A stretch of 64,000 nucleotides of DNA from Thozetella sp. PMI_491 (taxonomy: Eukaryota > Ascomycota > Sordariomycetes > Chaetosphaeriales > Chaetosphaeriaceae). Shown here in pieces: positions 53,860 to 64,000 of this stretch (its first letter is position 1; every line of letters starts with the position of its first letter). The DNA lies in contig MU270026.1 of assembly GCA_021432635.1 (NCBI GenBank), positions 585,311-649,310 on the forward strand, read 5' to 3'. A model generated the notes under the pieces. That model was not told the origin of the DNA, ran no database searches, and saw nothing but the letters and a program-made list of their open reading frames with translations. The translations under genes were made by a program, and so were the position numbers.

Positions 53860-54402
53860 ATGCACGCCGCTACCATTCTTCCGCTCGCGGTAGCCGCCCT
53901 TGGCCGCCTGGTCAATGCCGCGAGCACTGTGCCCAACGCCAAGATTGCCATCGAAGCGTCTAACGCTAACACTACCATCACAGCCGACCTTGGCTTTATT
54001 GTCACTGGCATTCCAGCGCTCAATTCTGTCTCGACACTTTACCTGATTGGGGCCAGTAATGGAGTCGACCTTAGCAGCATCACCTGTCGGGCCTTCCAGG
54101 GGACAGAAGGCACCGGGCCCGGGAGCGAGCCCTTTACCAGCACTACCCCCGCACATCTGTCCACCAAACCGGTGCAGATCGGAAGCATCGTCTGTACGAA
54201 CTCTACATCTACCACCTCGTCTACCACTACATCACCCGAGACGACGAAGACTGGAACCACGCAGGCGCCTTCCGCGACGAAGACCGGGGCTAGCGGAGCG
54301 ACCACCTCGAGTCCCCCGTCCACTGGGTCCGCTACCGGAGCGCTCAAGGCACCGCTCATCCTCGCTGGTATACTAGCCAGTGTGTTGGGTATGGCTTTAT
54401 AA
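53860..54402 (+). CDS. GPI-anchored Ser/Thr-rich cell surface protein
   Basis: Intronless frame of 180 residues. The signal peptide is MHAATILPLAVAALGRLVNA. The mature N-terminal domain of about 90 residues has two Cys (SITCRAF, SIVCTNS) and sequons. It is followed by a Ser/Thr/Pro-rich stalk of some 50 residues (TSTTSSTTTSPETT and onwards), probably O-mannosylated, and a C-terminal hydrophobic tail (PLILAGILASVLGMAL) with small residues before it, the usual GPI-attachment signal. It probably sits at the plasma membrane or cell wall. No enzymatic motif. The first domain is not recognised. Confidence 0.87.
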   Translation: MHAATILPLAVAALGRLVNAASTVPNAKIAIEASNANTTITADLGFIVTGIPALNSVSTLYLIGASNGVDLSSITCRAFQGTEGTGPGSEPFTSTTPAHLSTKPVQIGSIVCTNSTSTTSSTTTSPETTKTGTTQAPSATKTGASGATTSSPPSTGSATGALKAPLILAGILASVLGMAL

Positions 54403-55249
54403 GTAGTTATTCGCCAGGGAATACGCCATGAATTGAGACTAGACCAAGCGAGCAGCAACTAAAATATAATATTTTTCTGGCATTCTTTGCTAGAATGAAT
54501 CTCCCTTGCATCCTTCTTTCCTTTATGCTACTGCAATTGGAGTTTGACTTCTCATTGTGGCTTTGGCGATTAGAGCGTTCCTTATCAATATATGCATCGA
54601 AGAGACTACATTACAGCCTAAGAGTTGCAACTCGTGTCCCTGGCTTGAGCGTCGGGAGTATAGTTTCCAGAGCCATGCACCGCTGGTAGTCATGGCTCGC
54701 TCATCAATAGAGCTATCTTTAAGAACAGGGACTTCTGGTCGTAGTTCTACGATTCATTCTTAAATATAACTCTCCAGCAGCTCTTGAATTGGAAGAACAA
54801 TATGTCGATCATCTACAGAACCGCTCTCGCTAGCCTTCTATCCCGGCCTTGTAGTGTCAGAAGCTGGTCACCGTGGAAGAATATAGACTCATTTGCAACG
54901 GGACTGCCTATAGCATATATATGTCAGGTAAAGGGTAGGACATCAACTCGCTTGGCTCTTTTCGTTTACACAGAAGAGGCCAAACTACTTCTGGATCATT
55001 GGTGGGCATGGTTTCAACCTGGTCAAGGCAAGGGACGAACACAGAAGGTTTAAAAGTTAGTCCGATAAGCTCTCAGATGCGAAGGGATCAGATGTTACTA
55101 CGTGGTGAGACATAATATAACCAAGTCAGGTCTTCCTGTTTCTTTGCTAAGACATTACGACTTTCGGGTGTTATTATACTCGTACAGCCGGAAATCCCAA
55201 AGGCAGAAGTATCTAGGTTACAAAACGAGTGTGGGATAGCATGCCTCCC
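54403..55249. other. Intergenic, no gene seen
   Basis: Lies between the stops of two convergent genes. Short frames only. Confidence 0.45.
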
Positions 55250-56506
55250 TCAAGCACCGGTATCGGTATAGTTAGAAGCCACATCCCTGATCGTACAGCC
55301 GGTGGCGTTGTACGATGAGGCATATGAACCGGTAAAGATGCTGTACAGCCAGAAGAAGGCAGCATACGCCCCATTGGTGGCCTCATCGGTATGCCCACCG
55401 ATCGAGTTTCGCTCGTACAGAATGTTGGCACCGATCAGGCAGTATCGATCGACCAGGTCGTCCGTATCCGAGATGGGGCTGACCTGATCCTGGATTGCCT
55501 TGTACACGTAGAGAGGCATGTTCGGCGTTCCGTGGTACCCCATCACGCCATCGGTGTTCCAGATGTGAGCGAAGAGCGGCTCGACGAGGAAGTTGAACCC
55601 ATTGATAAAGTACTTTGCGAGATCCTGGTACGCGAAGATCTGTGTGGTCTCGTTAACGGGTTTCGCGAGCGCATCGAGCCACCCGGTGACGTTCTGTGCC
55701 CCGTCCGTGTTGATCCTCTTGAGCAGCTCCTCCCACGAGCCCGGGTACTGGCTCGTGAGTCCCCAGATTGAGGAGAATGCCAGACCGGCCTCGGCCTCTT
55801 TGGTGATGTGGTAGAGCACGTTGGTCACGTTGGGCGTCAGTCCACCCATGGCAGCACCCGAGAAGTTCATCTCCGGAGCATACTGCCCCTGGAGCTCTGC
55901 GGCCCACTCGGTGGCCAAGGCGCCGCCCGAGTATCCCCACATGGCATACTGTGCATCATCGTCGATGCCGAACTGTTCCTTGAGCGAGAGGACGACCCGG
56001 ACGGAGTCGATAGTGGCGTGCCCAGAGGCCACACCTGCTGTAAAGCTGGCGTTGGGGCCTTCGTAGTCAGGCACGTTCAGATACCACCCCAAAGCAATGC
56101 ACGGTGCCCAGGCGGCTAGCTCGATGATGCCACCAGTGTAAATGGCGTGGCTAGGGCTGTCGTCGAGATGGTGGCTGTCGTAGGCGGTCTGGTAATTGAC
56201 AAGAGCCTTCGAGTTCGCGTTCTCAGGAATGTAGAGCGTTGTGACCGCCCAGGACGGCTGGTACTGGCTGTCGGTAGTGCGGTACATGATGTTGTAGGCG
56301 ATCTCAACGCCACTCACGATTGCGGAGATGTTACCCGGGGCCGGCCGCACACGAAGAGGAGCGCCGGGAGCCTGGCATCGCCAGCCCTCCGGAGGTGTAT
56401 ACCATGGATCCTGGCTTGGGGGAACGGGAGCTGTGACGTTGGTGGCGGCGGAGACGAGCCCGAAAAGTACCGCGAGGGAAACTGCAAGGTAACGAATGGA
56501 AGCCAT
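55250..56506 (-). CDS. Secretory lipase, LIP family
   Basis: Intronless frame of 418 residues. The ATG at 56506 was chosen because it opens the signal peptide MASIRYLAVSLAVLFGLVSA; the frame extends 32 codons further upstream. It matches the fungal LIP family of secreted triacylglycerol lipases (Candida LIP type): PWYTPPEG near the mature N-terminus, a long cap region, nucleophile elbow WGYSGGALATEWAAEL, acid region YKAIQDQVSP and catalytic His in NSIGGHTDEA. Many sequons (NVT, NAS, NFS, NET, NAT) fit secretion. The triad looks intact. A decayed paralogue on the same strand lies at 10680-11528. Confidence 0.92.
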   Translation of the reverse strand: MASIRYLAVSLAVLFGLVSAATNVTAPVPPSQDPWYTPPEGWRCQAPGAPLRVRPAPGNISAIVSGVEIAYNIMYRTTDSQYQPSWAVTTLYIPENANSKALVNYQTAYDSHHLDDSPSHAIYTGGIIELAAWAPCIALGWYLNVPDYEGPNASFTAGVASGHATIDSVRVVLSLKEQFGIDDDAQYAMWGYSGGALATEWAAELQGQYAPEMNFSGAAMGGLTPNVTNVLYHITKEAEAGLAFSSIWGLTSQYPGSWEELLKRINTDGAQNVTGWLDALAKPVNETTQIFAYQDLAKYFINGFNFLVEPLFAHIWNTDGVMGYHGTPNMPLYVYKAIQDQVSPISDTDDLVDRYCLIGANILYERNSIGGHTDEATNGAYAAFFWLYSIFTGSYASSYNATGCTIRDVASNYTDTGA

Positions 56507-58815
56507 GTCGGCGGTGTAAATTGATGTAATGAATGAACTTCGAGGTCGATCTCTCGCTTGTTGCCCTTTCTTCCTTGGCCGACGGGCAGCAGTGGACGAC
56601 AAGACAAAGGAAATAGGGACTAAGCGTATTTAAAGTGGATGGAGCACAAACTTTGGGCTGATGCCTTTGTCAGAAGTCCAGGGCGAAGTACGGGGTACCG
56701 CCAGGTACAGGGGTACCAATAATTGGCTTGTGGCCACAAGTCCCCCGTACGGCCGTTAGCAAGATGGGGTATGGAATGTACATATAAATGACATGGGATG
56801 GGTGACAAGTCCTGCATTCATGCGAGTAGTGTGCTGTTTGCTATCCTTTTTTTGACAAGTGCTTACCGGTTCTGTGGGGCCATCCGTCTGGAAAGGAGAT
56901 CCTATATCGCGTCTTCCGAAAAAAGAAGAAAGAAAACCAGGCTCGCGTGGCTCAATAGACAGGGAAGTGGGCACAAGATTTAAGCTAGCCCACACTGCAT
57001 GGAAAACCGCGTTCGTGTCAAGCAATTCATTGTGCGGTCACAACAATAGATAAGTTGCCTCTGGCCTGGTTCTTTGATGCTAGCTTCAGTGAACACCCTA
57101 ACTGGCGCACCTTCTTCGTTCCAGGACCAAGGGGGGCGGAAGTGGGATAGGACTGTGTGGATCTAATTAATGCTAGCCCCCCTGGATGTCTGTTAGCACG
57201 CACCTATAACTAGGTGAGGTCAGGTACCTTGCCGCTATACCATTCTAGGAGAGATTAGTGGTTTTTGTCGAGGCGCTTCATGACTCGCCTTGGCGGGTAC
57301 AGCAAGATGAGAGAGAGACCGGAATATAGAAAACATCCAATTTCCTCCGCATCAAATGAATAATATCTGATTTTTTTTTCTATGACTCCTCAGTTGTTCT
57401 TCGGTTGGGATGGGGGAGGCAAGCATTTGTGACGTCTAATGCATTTAACTTGATAATATGCACCCTGGTCCTGGCAAGACTGTTAGCTTGGCAAAGGTGC
57501 GGCTCGGTTGGCACGACCGATTGATTGGCGTAATCGTTAGCACCGCTGATTGGTGAAGTCGCCAATTAAGTTTAGAAATGGCTCCTTCGTTTTGTTCTGT
57601 ACACGACTCCGCAAAGAGGCGATTATTGTATCGCCTACTCATCCGGCTCATCAGGCACCAAACCAATACATCTGTTGCTTGGTGACAGGATTGCTGGTAA
57701 ATAGGTAAGTGGGCAGACTCCAAGGTAACAATCTTTCCAGGGTCAGAGTGTACATACATCACAAGGCTGCGCCCGAAAGGCGACCAGTGGGGTCTCACAG
57801 AATGTACTAAGCTGGATTAAGAGTGCTTCACGATCTTAGATGTGTTGCGCGGCTCGGTAGGGTTCCCCCTGCTTATGCGCATCTTCAAAGGTGGGGGTGG
57901 GTTGCCTTTGGAAGCGAGTTTCATTCGCTTGTCGCACATCACGACATTACTCCAAGATTACAATTTTTTTTTGGATGGATATAAATATCTACCCGCCAGG
58001 TGTCGTATGTAACCTAAGTTGCCGATGAAAGGCAATCGGTTTGTGCTGTGCATCAGCAAGGACGTAGCTTGGGCATGTAGAGATGTTCGTCAAGTTAGCT
58101 TGACGGTGTCCGAGGACGGATGATTTTCGAAGAATCATATACATCTTAATTAAGGGGAGAATCATGCAGACACCTGCTACCTTGTTAGGGCAAAACTCCG
58201 CCACCTCAGCTCCAACAGCTCGTGGAGCTGTGTTCCTACTCCTTACAAGTGTATACCATCTTTATCTCATCTAGGTAAACAATCTTCCTAGTAGGGTGGC
58301 GGGTCCTTCTCTAAACGAGCGTGTATGATTAGACAGCCACCTGGTACTTGTCGAGCCCTTGGCAGTCCCACCATGACCGATGAGCGACTGCCTGACTAGC
58401 TGTTATTACTTTATTAGGGTGCTTTCCCTTGACTAGTGCGTCCCTTGTCTAGAGGATAGGCGTGACTCGCTTTTCGATACACATATCCATCGAAAGGCGG
58501 CATTGAGGCACGATTCCCACCAACTTACCGACACCGAAGGATGTGAGGATGACACTCGCCTCAGAACCACCCGAACGTCATTGATAAACTTTCCATTAAG
58601 TCATTCTAAGGTTACCGCTGGGACTTCCGGAGTAGCGAATGGGAGGTTAACATCGATTGAACAAATGCCCTAGAGTCATCAAGTCATTTCTTATTGTTAC
58701 AAGCCCAAGGAAGGCATCTAGAGTACAGGAATTACCCATATCAGAAAGAGCGCACCGTCGTTCTTCACGTAAGTTCTTACGCCTTGTCTACCCAAGCATA
58801 AACTCTAGCAAGTAG
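56507..58815. other. Long intergenic tract, no gene seen
   Basis: Holds the promoter of the lipase gene. Poly-T runs occur at about 57371-57379 and 57963-57971. Frames of about 60-117 codons show no family resemblance. No tRNA or other RNA gene was recognised. Confidence 0.45.
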
Positions 58816-60790
58816 TTACCTTGGCGGCTCATATACACGTGCGTGTGGAGAGCTCGACATCTCGACCATGGGACTCGTCGTTGACATCTCGACCATAGGA
58901 CTCGAGGTGGGCATCTCGTAAATTTCTGGAGCCGAGCTTCTCATTTCTTGCACCTGTAGCTTCGAAGAGCCTGTGGGAAATTTTGCGAGCGAGTATCCAT
59001 ATCTCGCAGAGGCATCCAATTCCGGCTTGAAGTAGCCGTCTGGCGCGTTGTCGCTTTCGGATGAAGGTATCCGGGCCTGTAACCATGCTCGTCTAAGGCG
59101 GCGGCACCAGGATGTCACGATAGCTGCGACGGCGGCGAGTAACGCAACCACGCCTATCGCGATCCCGGCCATTGTGCCTGTGGATAGTGAACTTTGCGTT
59201 GATTCTTGCGGGTGTGTTGTGGAGTCCGTTTGATTCGAGCCTGTTTCACTCGTTGTTGCTGAGTTCCCTAGTCGGTGGTGTCGAAGAACGGCAAGTGCAG
59301 TGCGAAGGCCCACCATTGACGAACAGGCTCTTCACCTGATCGCTACCCCAGCTCACAGATGACAAAGCCCTATAGCAAGTTAGATATCCGGACAAGAGGG
59401 GGCGGGAACTCAACGCACCCCTTTTCATCCCAGGCCTTCAGGTAAGAAGGAGTGTCGTATGCAGGAACACTTGGCTCGTAGGTGTCGCTCCAAGACATAG
59501 TTTGCAGGTTCAAAACCTGAAGCCCTTTCAGCGCGGGGTCTTCGGTGGTTCCGCGAATGTCACAGTTGGTCTGCTGGCTGCTGAAACCGCCAACGGATAT
59601 TTTCTGTCTATTTCCGGCAAGTGCACACTGGTGAGCAATGCGGCTGGTTCCGTTGGTATCGTCAAAGCGGTACCACTGAAATCCCGGCAGAGAGGGGGCG
59701 TATGTGCCACTCAGAGCGTATTTGGAGGGATCCAGTCCGCCGTACATATAGCTAGAGAAATGTTAGAACACCGTGTTGTTCTCCCATATGAAGGATGCCG
59801 TCAAGTCCCCAATGGAAGAGCCCCACATCTCATAAGTCCCATTGGTGCCGACACCGACGGTGCAAAACATTTGTCGGGATATTGGAATATCACCAAAGAT
59901 AGCAGTGGCCTTTTGAAAGTACCACTTCTGGCTGTCGACGTCGTCGAAGTGGATGGTATCCATGGGAGTGTATTCTGCTCTGGTAATGTCGTCAACTGGT
60001 GGTTTCCCGCCGCCTAGAATGACAACGACCCCTGTTTACCAAACGGTGCACATACAACTTGTCCTCTAAGGTGTAGCGATAGATCACTGGGACCTTACGT
60101 ACTATTTTTCCATGACAGGATTTTGAAATTATAGATGAGCATTCCGGGAAGCGTCTTGGTGCTTCCTACGGTGTCTTCCGAGGCGGGGGTAGCGTATCCT
60201 CCAAGCGAAAAGCCGTAGCCGTTACACGACGTGAATGCGGAATCCTGCTCCCTGAGAATACCACTGGAAGAGCCCCATTCCATCCATCATCCACTTCCTT
60301 CGCCGTCTGGCAGGAACCGCCATATATGTCGACCATTCGGGCCTGAGTCGTCACTTTTGCTAGCCTCACTCCTCCCTACGTGTATAAATCGTCCTTGTCG
60401 ACTCAGAGGTTGGAGTTCCTAGCTATCGGAGACTCCTTCTTAAGGATAGCGCCTAGGTTAACCGTTGAAGCCGTCCACTTTGTTTTCAAGGAGATTGATA
60501 AGGTCATAGACACTGTACGGCAGAGGAAAGTGAGCCCTCCCTGTCAGAAAATGGAAGTAGGTATTAACCATCTTACGTCCAATCGGTAAGAGTTATTAGA
60601 ACTTGGGTCCTGCTCCGAGAACTCGCCGCCATCGACGTAAAAATAATCGCCGATCTGAGCAACTGCGAGACGACGTTAGGACCCCATGCGAATATCGCCG
60701 GTTTCCTTGGAGGCAAACCTCTGGAATATGCCCCCCAGGCATAAGTCGTGGCATTCAGAAAGTTGTCGCGTATTTGCATTTCTTTTAGCC
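58816..60790 (-). pseudogene. Decayed kelch-repeat membrane protein gene
   Basis: The exons of a fungal kelch-repeat protein can be followed in order on the minus strand: QIGDYFYVDGGEFSEQD with a GTAAGA donor, then LSISLKTKWTASTVNLGAIL, then VDIYGGSCQTAKEVDD, SGILREQDSAFTSCNGYGFS, LPGMLIYNFKILSW, AGNRQKISVGGFSSQ, VLNLQTMSWSDTYEPSVPAY and SVSWGSDQVKSLFVNGG. A Ser/Thr stalk follows, then one membrane helix (MAGIAIGVVALLAAVAAIV) and a cytosolic tail of about 100 residues. Two Trp codons expected in NLWVDKDDLYTWGG read TGA and TAG, and the frame changes near 60290 and 59300. So it is a pseudogene, although the 3' portion with the helix stays open. Upstream boundary approximate. Confidence 0.72.
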
Positions 60791-63194
60791 CTTGGGCTCA
60801 AGTGCTGTGGCTGTGGCTGAGGAGCTCGAGCAAGGCGAGGAATGTCCGTTGGCTCCAAAGATGCCGCATCAGAGAGGAATTGCAAGAAATCGGTAGAGAC
60901 AAAGTATGGGGCTGTGATCTAATTTGGGCTACCATTTCCCATGTATCTTTCTATAATTCTCAAGGCTCGATCGGAGCAAGATGTTGCCGGGTTTCCAATA
61001 ACCGCCCAGCAAAGTACGACGCAAGGCACCCAGGGGCGATTTGCAGGACCCGACTAGGGCCTTGACGCCGCTCCCAATGTATCAAGGCGCGAGCGACTAA
61101 ACCTACCGGATAACAGCAATTTAAGCGCCAAGAGGTGCAGAGGTAGTAGGTTTCTACCTACCATTTCAGGACCAATTAGCCCAAGATCAGTCAGATTTTA
61201 ACGCGTTAGCGACTTCTTGAGCCTCTTGGCTTCCTTCGCATGTGGCTAAGACAGTCCTTTAATTGAGCATGTAGATACTGATGAAATAGCTAATGCTCGA
61301 GCGAGGCGGCATTTGGCAGTTCAGCGCCTCTAGAGCCCCGTTGGCGATCCCTGCGAAGCTGTGCACAACACCCCTGCCAGCTGAGGTAGGACAAATAGAA
61401 ATACCCTCGGTGCCTATATCTAGGCGCTCACGAGTTGGCATTCGATCTTGTCTTCCGCGAGATAGGGCTGAAGATTCGATCGGTGCGGCTAGGGCACCCG
61501 AGACAATGCAGTACTTCAGAGCAAGGCGCTAGGCCAGCTGCAGTATCAGGGCAGCACCAACAACCGGGAAGTAAATTTACAGTATAGTTGCTTTCGCCCG
61601 ACGGAACTTGTGTTCGTTCGCCTCCAGGGTTTCATCTCGATCGCGCTGCATACTCGCACGCCATATCTGGTCTTAATATGTAGAAGAACGGGCGGCGGGG
61701 GAGGCAAGGCGTCCTGGAACTGTAAGGAGTGGGAGGCCACATATATCCTCTCTGTCTTGGCTCAAGCTGCACCAGGAAAAGTTTCAGCCCCTGTCTCCGC
61801 GGGCACATACCTCACGTTCTCTACCAATCTGAAGCCCAATTCCGCTGCAAGCGTAGCTTTCCAAGTACCGAGGGACATGGCTTCCTCGGTATCATAAACT
61901 TCAACGATTCGCTTTCCGTATGGCGTGACGGGCCCGTAGATGTCCGCTTACTCTTACTTTCATCGATATCCATCCTAAGTCTATGCTGTATTTGGGTGAC
62001 TTCAACCATTTGTGCTTGCGCTGTATTGTGGGATGAGCGGGGGCTCTGGTTGGCTGTAAAGCGTCTAAACATAGCTAGTAGAATCTAATGTCGTTATAGT
62101 ACGGAAGTCAACTGCAAAATGTTTGTGTTAAGGCGATAAATATCACTTACTCAATAAAGACTAGTCACTGTATATGATATCTTATCTAACCTTGGCTCTT
62201 CTCCGGTTCACTCGCTAAGATTCGCTATAGTTCGGAAGCCCTGCTGTTGAAGCTTAGTGCTTACTCGCTGTAACCCAGTGGCTGTATTGCTAAAGCGATA
62301 ATATTGAGTAAATATCTGGTATGAAGACCGTATTTACCTTAAATTGTCTTAGCGTACGACGCAAAACTTTTGCAGTCTACTGCGGTAGAGGCAGTAGTAT
62401 ATATCATTGTACTAGTAGTCCTAGGGAGACTGTACCCGTTATGACCTAGCTAGCCGGTCAACTGGTCAGTATATATCGAGGTGGTTTAACGCGGATATAA
62501 CCTAGGTGAAAGCCCGTACGGATGCCCTGTAAAGTTCAATGTGTGCTCGTACTTCGATATTACCAAGGGGTAGGGTTCTAAGTGTGCGGCGAAAGAGCAC
62601 TGCAGTGGACTAAGACTGGGCGGATATCTTCAAAGTAGTCGAACCTAGTCTGAACCAGATGAATACTGATCAACAGCCATGGTAGCAGAACCAGTGACAG
62701 AACTGGTGACAAGCCGGAGAAGAGCGGCACCACAGATTATCAGCGGCGTCTCAGGCAGGCTACAGTCAGATTCGAAACCGGCTTCCGCCTTGGGTGGCTT
62801 TACAAACTATCTCCGCACAGACTACTTCTTTGCGCTAACCGCTACATAACGGTACGAGGTGGAGAAGAGCCAGCACATCAAGCTACTTTCAATATACAAA
62901 GCCTGGCACAGGAAATAGCTTAAGTCATCAATTACAGTACAAAGCACTGTAGCTAATCATAGAGTTTGTCTTTATTGCATCCCGCAACAGCACAGAGATC
63001 TCAACTCGCCCCCAATCACTGGAGGTATCGCTCTCCTGGTTCGTACACATCCAACAGACAGCATTTTTGGGACAATTTTAGGTCCGAATATTATGTGTAG
63101 TTAGAATCCCAGACCCGCTGTATGAGCTAGACATCGCGCCAGAATAGCTTGCGATTGCAGGTTGTCGGGTGCTTGCAGTGCAGTTCGCGCAGCT
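60791..63194. other. Gene-poor, lower-GC tract
   Basis: Short frames between 61259 and 62090 on both strands do not resemble any family I know. From about 62090 the DNA becomes rich in TA, CTAG and TATAT words. It may be old relic DNA, but no element or terminal repeat could be identified. Confidence 0.4.
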
Positions 63195-63700
63195 TTAGAA
63201 AAGGCTCCGTAATCCGAATAAATCCTCATCATCCTCAAGTTCCACTTTCCTCATTATCTTAGAGAATCTAGAATCAGCTATAGAAAGAGAAGTCCCGAAA
63301 AGTACCATGTCTCGATTTGTATCGGAGAGGCATACCATGTAGCGGAACAGGAGCCTGACCACCTTGTCACACGATTTCCGTGAAGCCCACATCAACGGCA
63401 TACAACCATCGCTGGCTCTCAAGTTGATATCCACGCCTTCACTACAAAGAAATACTATAATATAACAGTTAATTCATAGCCCTTACTAGCTGCCCCCAAA
63501 AGTGGTATACAACCATATTTATCGCTAGATCCTATCCCTATAATACCTTTCTCAAGCAGTAGCTTGACCATATTGACATGACCGTTACTTGAGGTAGCGA
63601 TGAGGGTCGTACTCCGTTCTCGTTTGGAACGGCAAGTGTAGCTTCAATACCTCAAGATGGTCGTTGCTTGAAGCCTTATGTATCCGCGTTTACTTAACTA
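63195..63700 (-). pseudogene. Ankyrin-repeat gene relic
   Basis: On the minus strand three ankyrin units can be read: an open stretch with NGHVNMVKLLLEKG (about 63640-63540), then DKYGCIPLLGAASKGYELTV running into a TAG near 63462, then, in the piece 63434-63195, NLRASDGCMPLMWASRKSCDKVVRLL. A preceding VPNENGV fragment is in another frame. Stops and a frame change separate the pieces, so this is most likely a decayed ankyrin gene. An intron could explain the gap at about 63440-63470. Confidence 0.55.
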
Positions 63701-64000
63701 AGAAGTTATCTACGCACAGGCTACTCTATCTTGGCGCTGACAGGTACCTTACAAGACTACTGGAGCACTTATTGTCCTTTAATCATAAATTACGGAGCCT
63801 ATAATAGCCCCATATCTATTACACTTCTTTAGTATTACAATTCACGAATGGATTAACTTTATATCACCACCCCCCGATATTGCTCTATACAATAAATTCA
63901 CAATTACTGTAATGAATAGCGATCGTTGAAATAGCTTACCTGTATATGACAGCTATCAGTCGGAGGCACAGCTCTAGTGGCTATTTGACAATGTCTCACT
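63701..64000. other. Low-GC window end, no gene seen
   Basis: AT-rich sequence without a protein-like frame. It may be the upstream continuation of the ankyrin relic. Confidence 0.4.

Noticed and set aside
57000-58815. Possible tRNA genes
   Set aside because: No A-box/B-box pair with a foldable cloverleaf was found by eye.
62090-64000. Possible transposon or retroelement remains in the AT-rich end
   Set aside because: No terminal repeats, reverse transcriptase, transposase or integrase motifs were recognised; only the ankyrin relic is supported.

Overview
This window reads as nuclear DNA of a filamentous ascomycete, probably of the Aspergillus/Penicillium type (inference, not proven). The reasons are short introns of about 49-105 bases with GT..AG ends and CTAAC-like branch sites, Zn2Cys6 regulators, NACHT-type NLR proteins, a LIP-type secretory lipase, a Ser/Thr-rich GPI-type wall protein and a cytochrome b5-fused sphingolipid desaturase. 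No bacterial features, rRNA, tRNA, CRISPR array or intact transposon was recognised.

Layout. 0-2 kb: the 3' part of a secreted M14 carboxypeptidase facing a free-standing CDH-type cytochrome domain. 2.4-8.6 kb: a 2067-residue intronless NACHT protein with some 30-35 ankyrin repeats. 9-11.5 kb: an unrecognised secreted protein and the relic of a secretory lipase. 11.7-22.7 kb: a run of small-molecule enzymes (HSL-type esterase, aldo-keto reductase, PheA/TfdB-type FAD monooxygenase, secreted alpha/beta hydrolase, SDR) around a Zn2Cys6 regulator. This looks like a catabolic or modification cluster without a backbone synthase, and several members carry changed catalytic residues. 23.2-25.9 kb: a second NACHT protein. 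26-30.8 kb: mostly gene-poor, with unrecognised gene relics and an NAD(P)-binding epimerase-like gene.

30.8-36.1 kb: a secreted epoxide-hydrolase-like enzyme, an unusual reading frame made of five near-identical 15-residue Tyr-containing units ending in Lys-Lys, the b5-desaturase, and a small secreted cysteine-containing protein. 38.2-45.8 kb: a multi-pass membrane protein, an MFS efflux pump next to an AflR-like Zn2Cys6 regulator, and a Golgi-type glycosyltransferase. 46.9-52.6 kb: an F-box-like gene, then a head-to-head pair: a trypsin-like protease domain fused to kinesin-light-chain TPRs, and a protein with a C-terminal membrane anchor. 53.8-60.8 kb: a GPI-type protein, an intact secretory lipase (paralogue of the 11 kb relic) and a decayed kelch-repeat membrane protein. 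The last 3 kb looks low in GC and holds an ankyrin relic.

Three themes stand out. First, NLR and conflict-type genes are dense: two NACHT proteins, the protease-TPR pair and an ankyrin relic. Second, gene decay is frequent (lipase, kelch, ankyrin and unknown relics). Third, the repeat peptide at 32.5-32.9 kb resembles precursors of fungal ribosomally made cyclic peptides. That peptide and the protease-TPR/membrane pair are the best candidates for something undescribed. All exon models were made by eye from splice consensus and reading frame.
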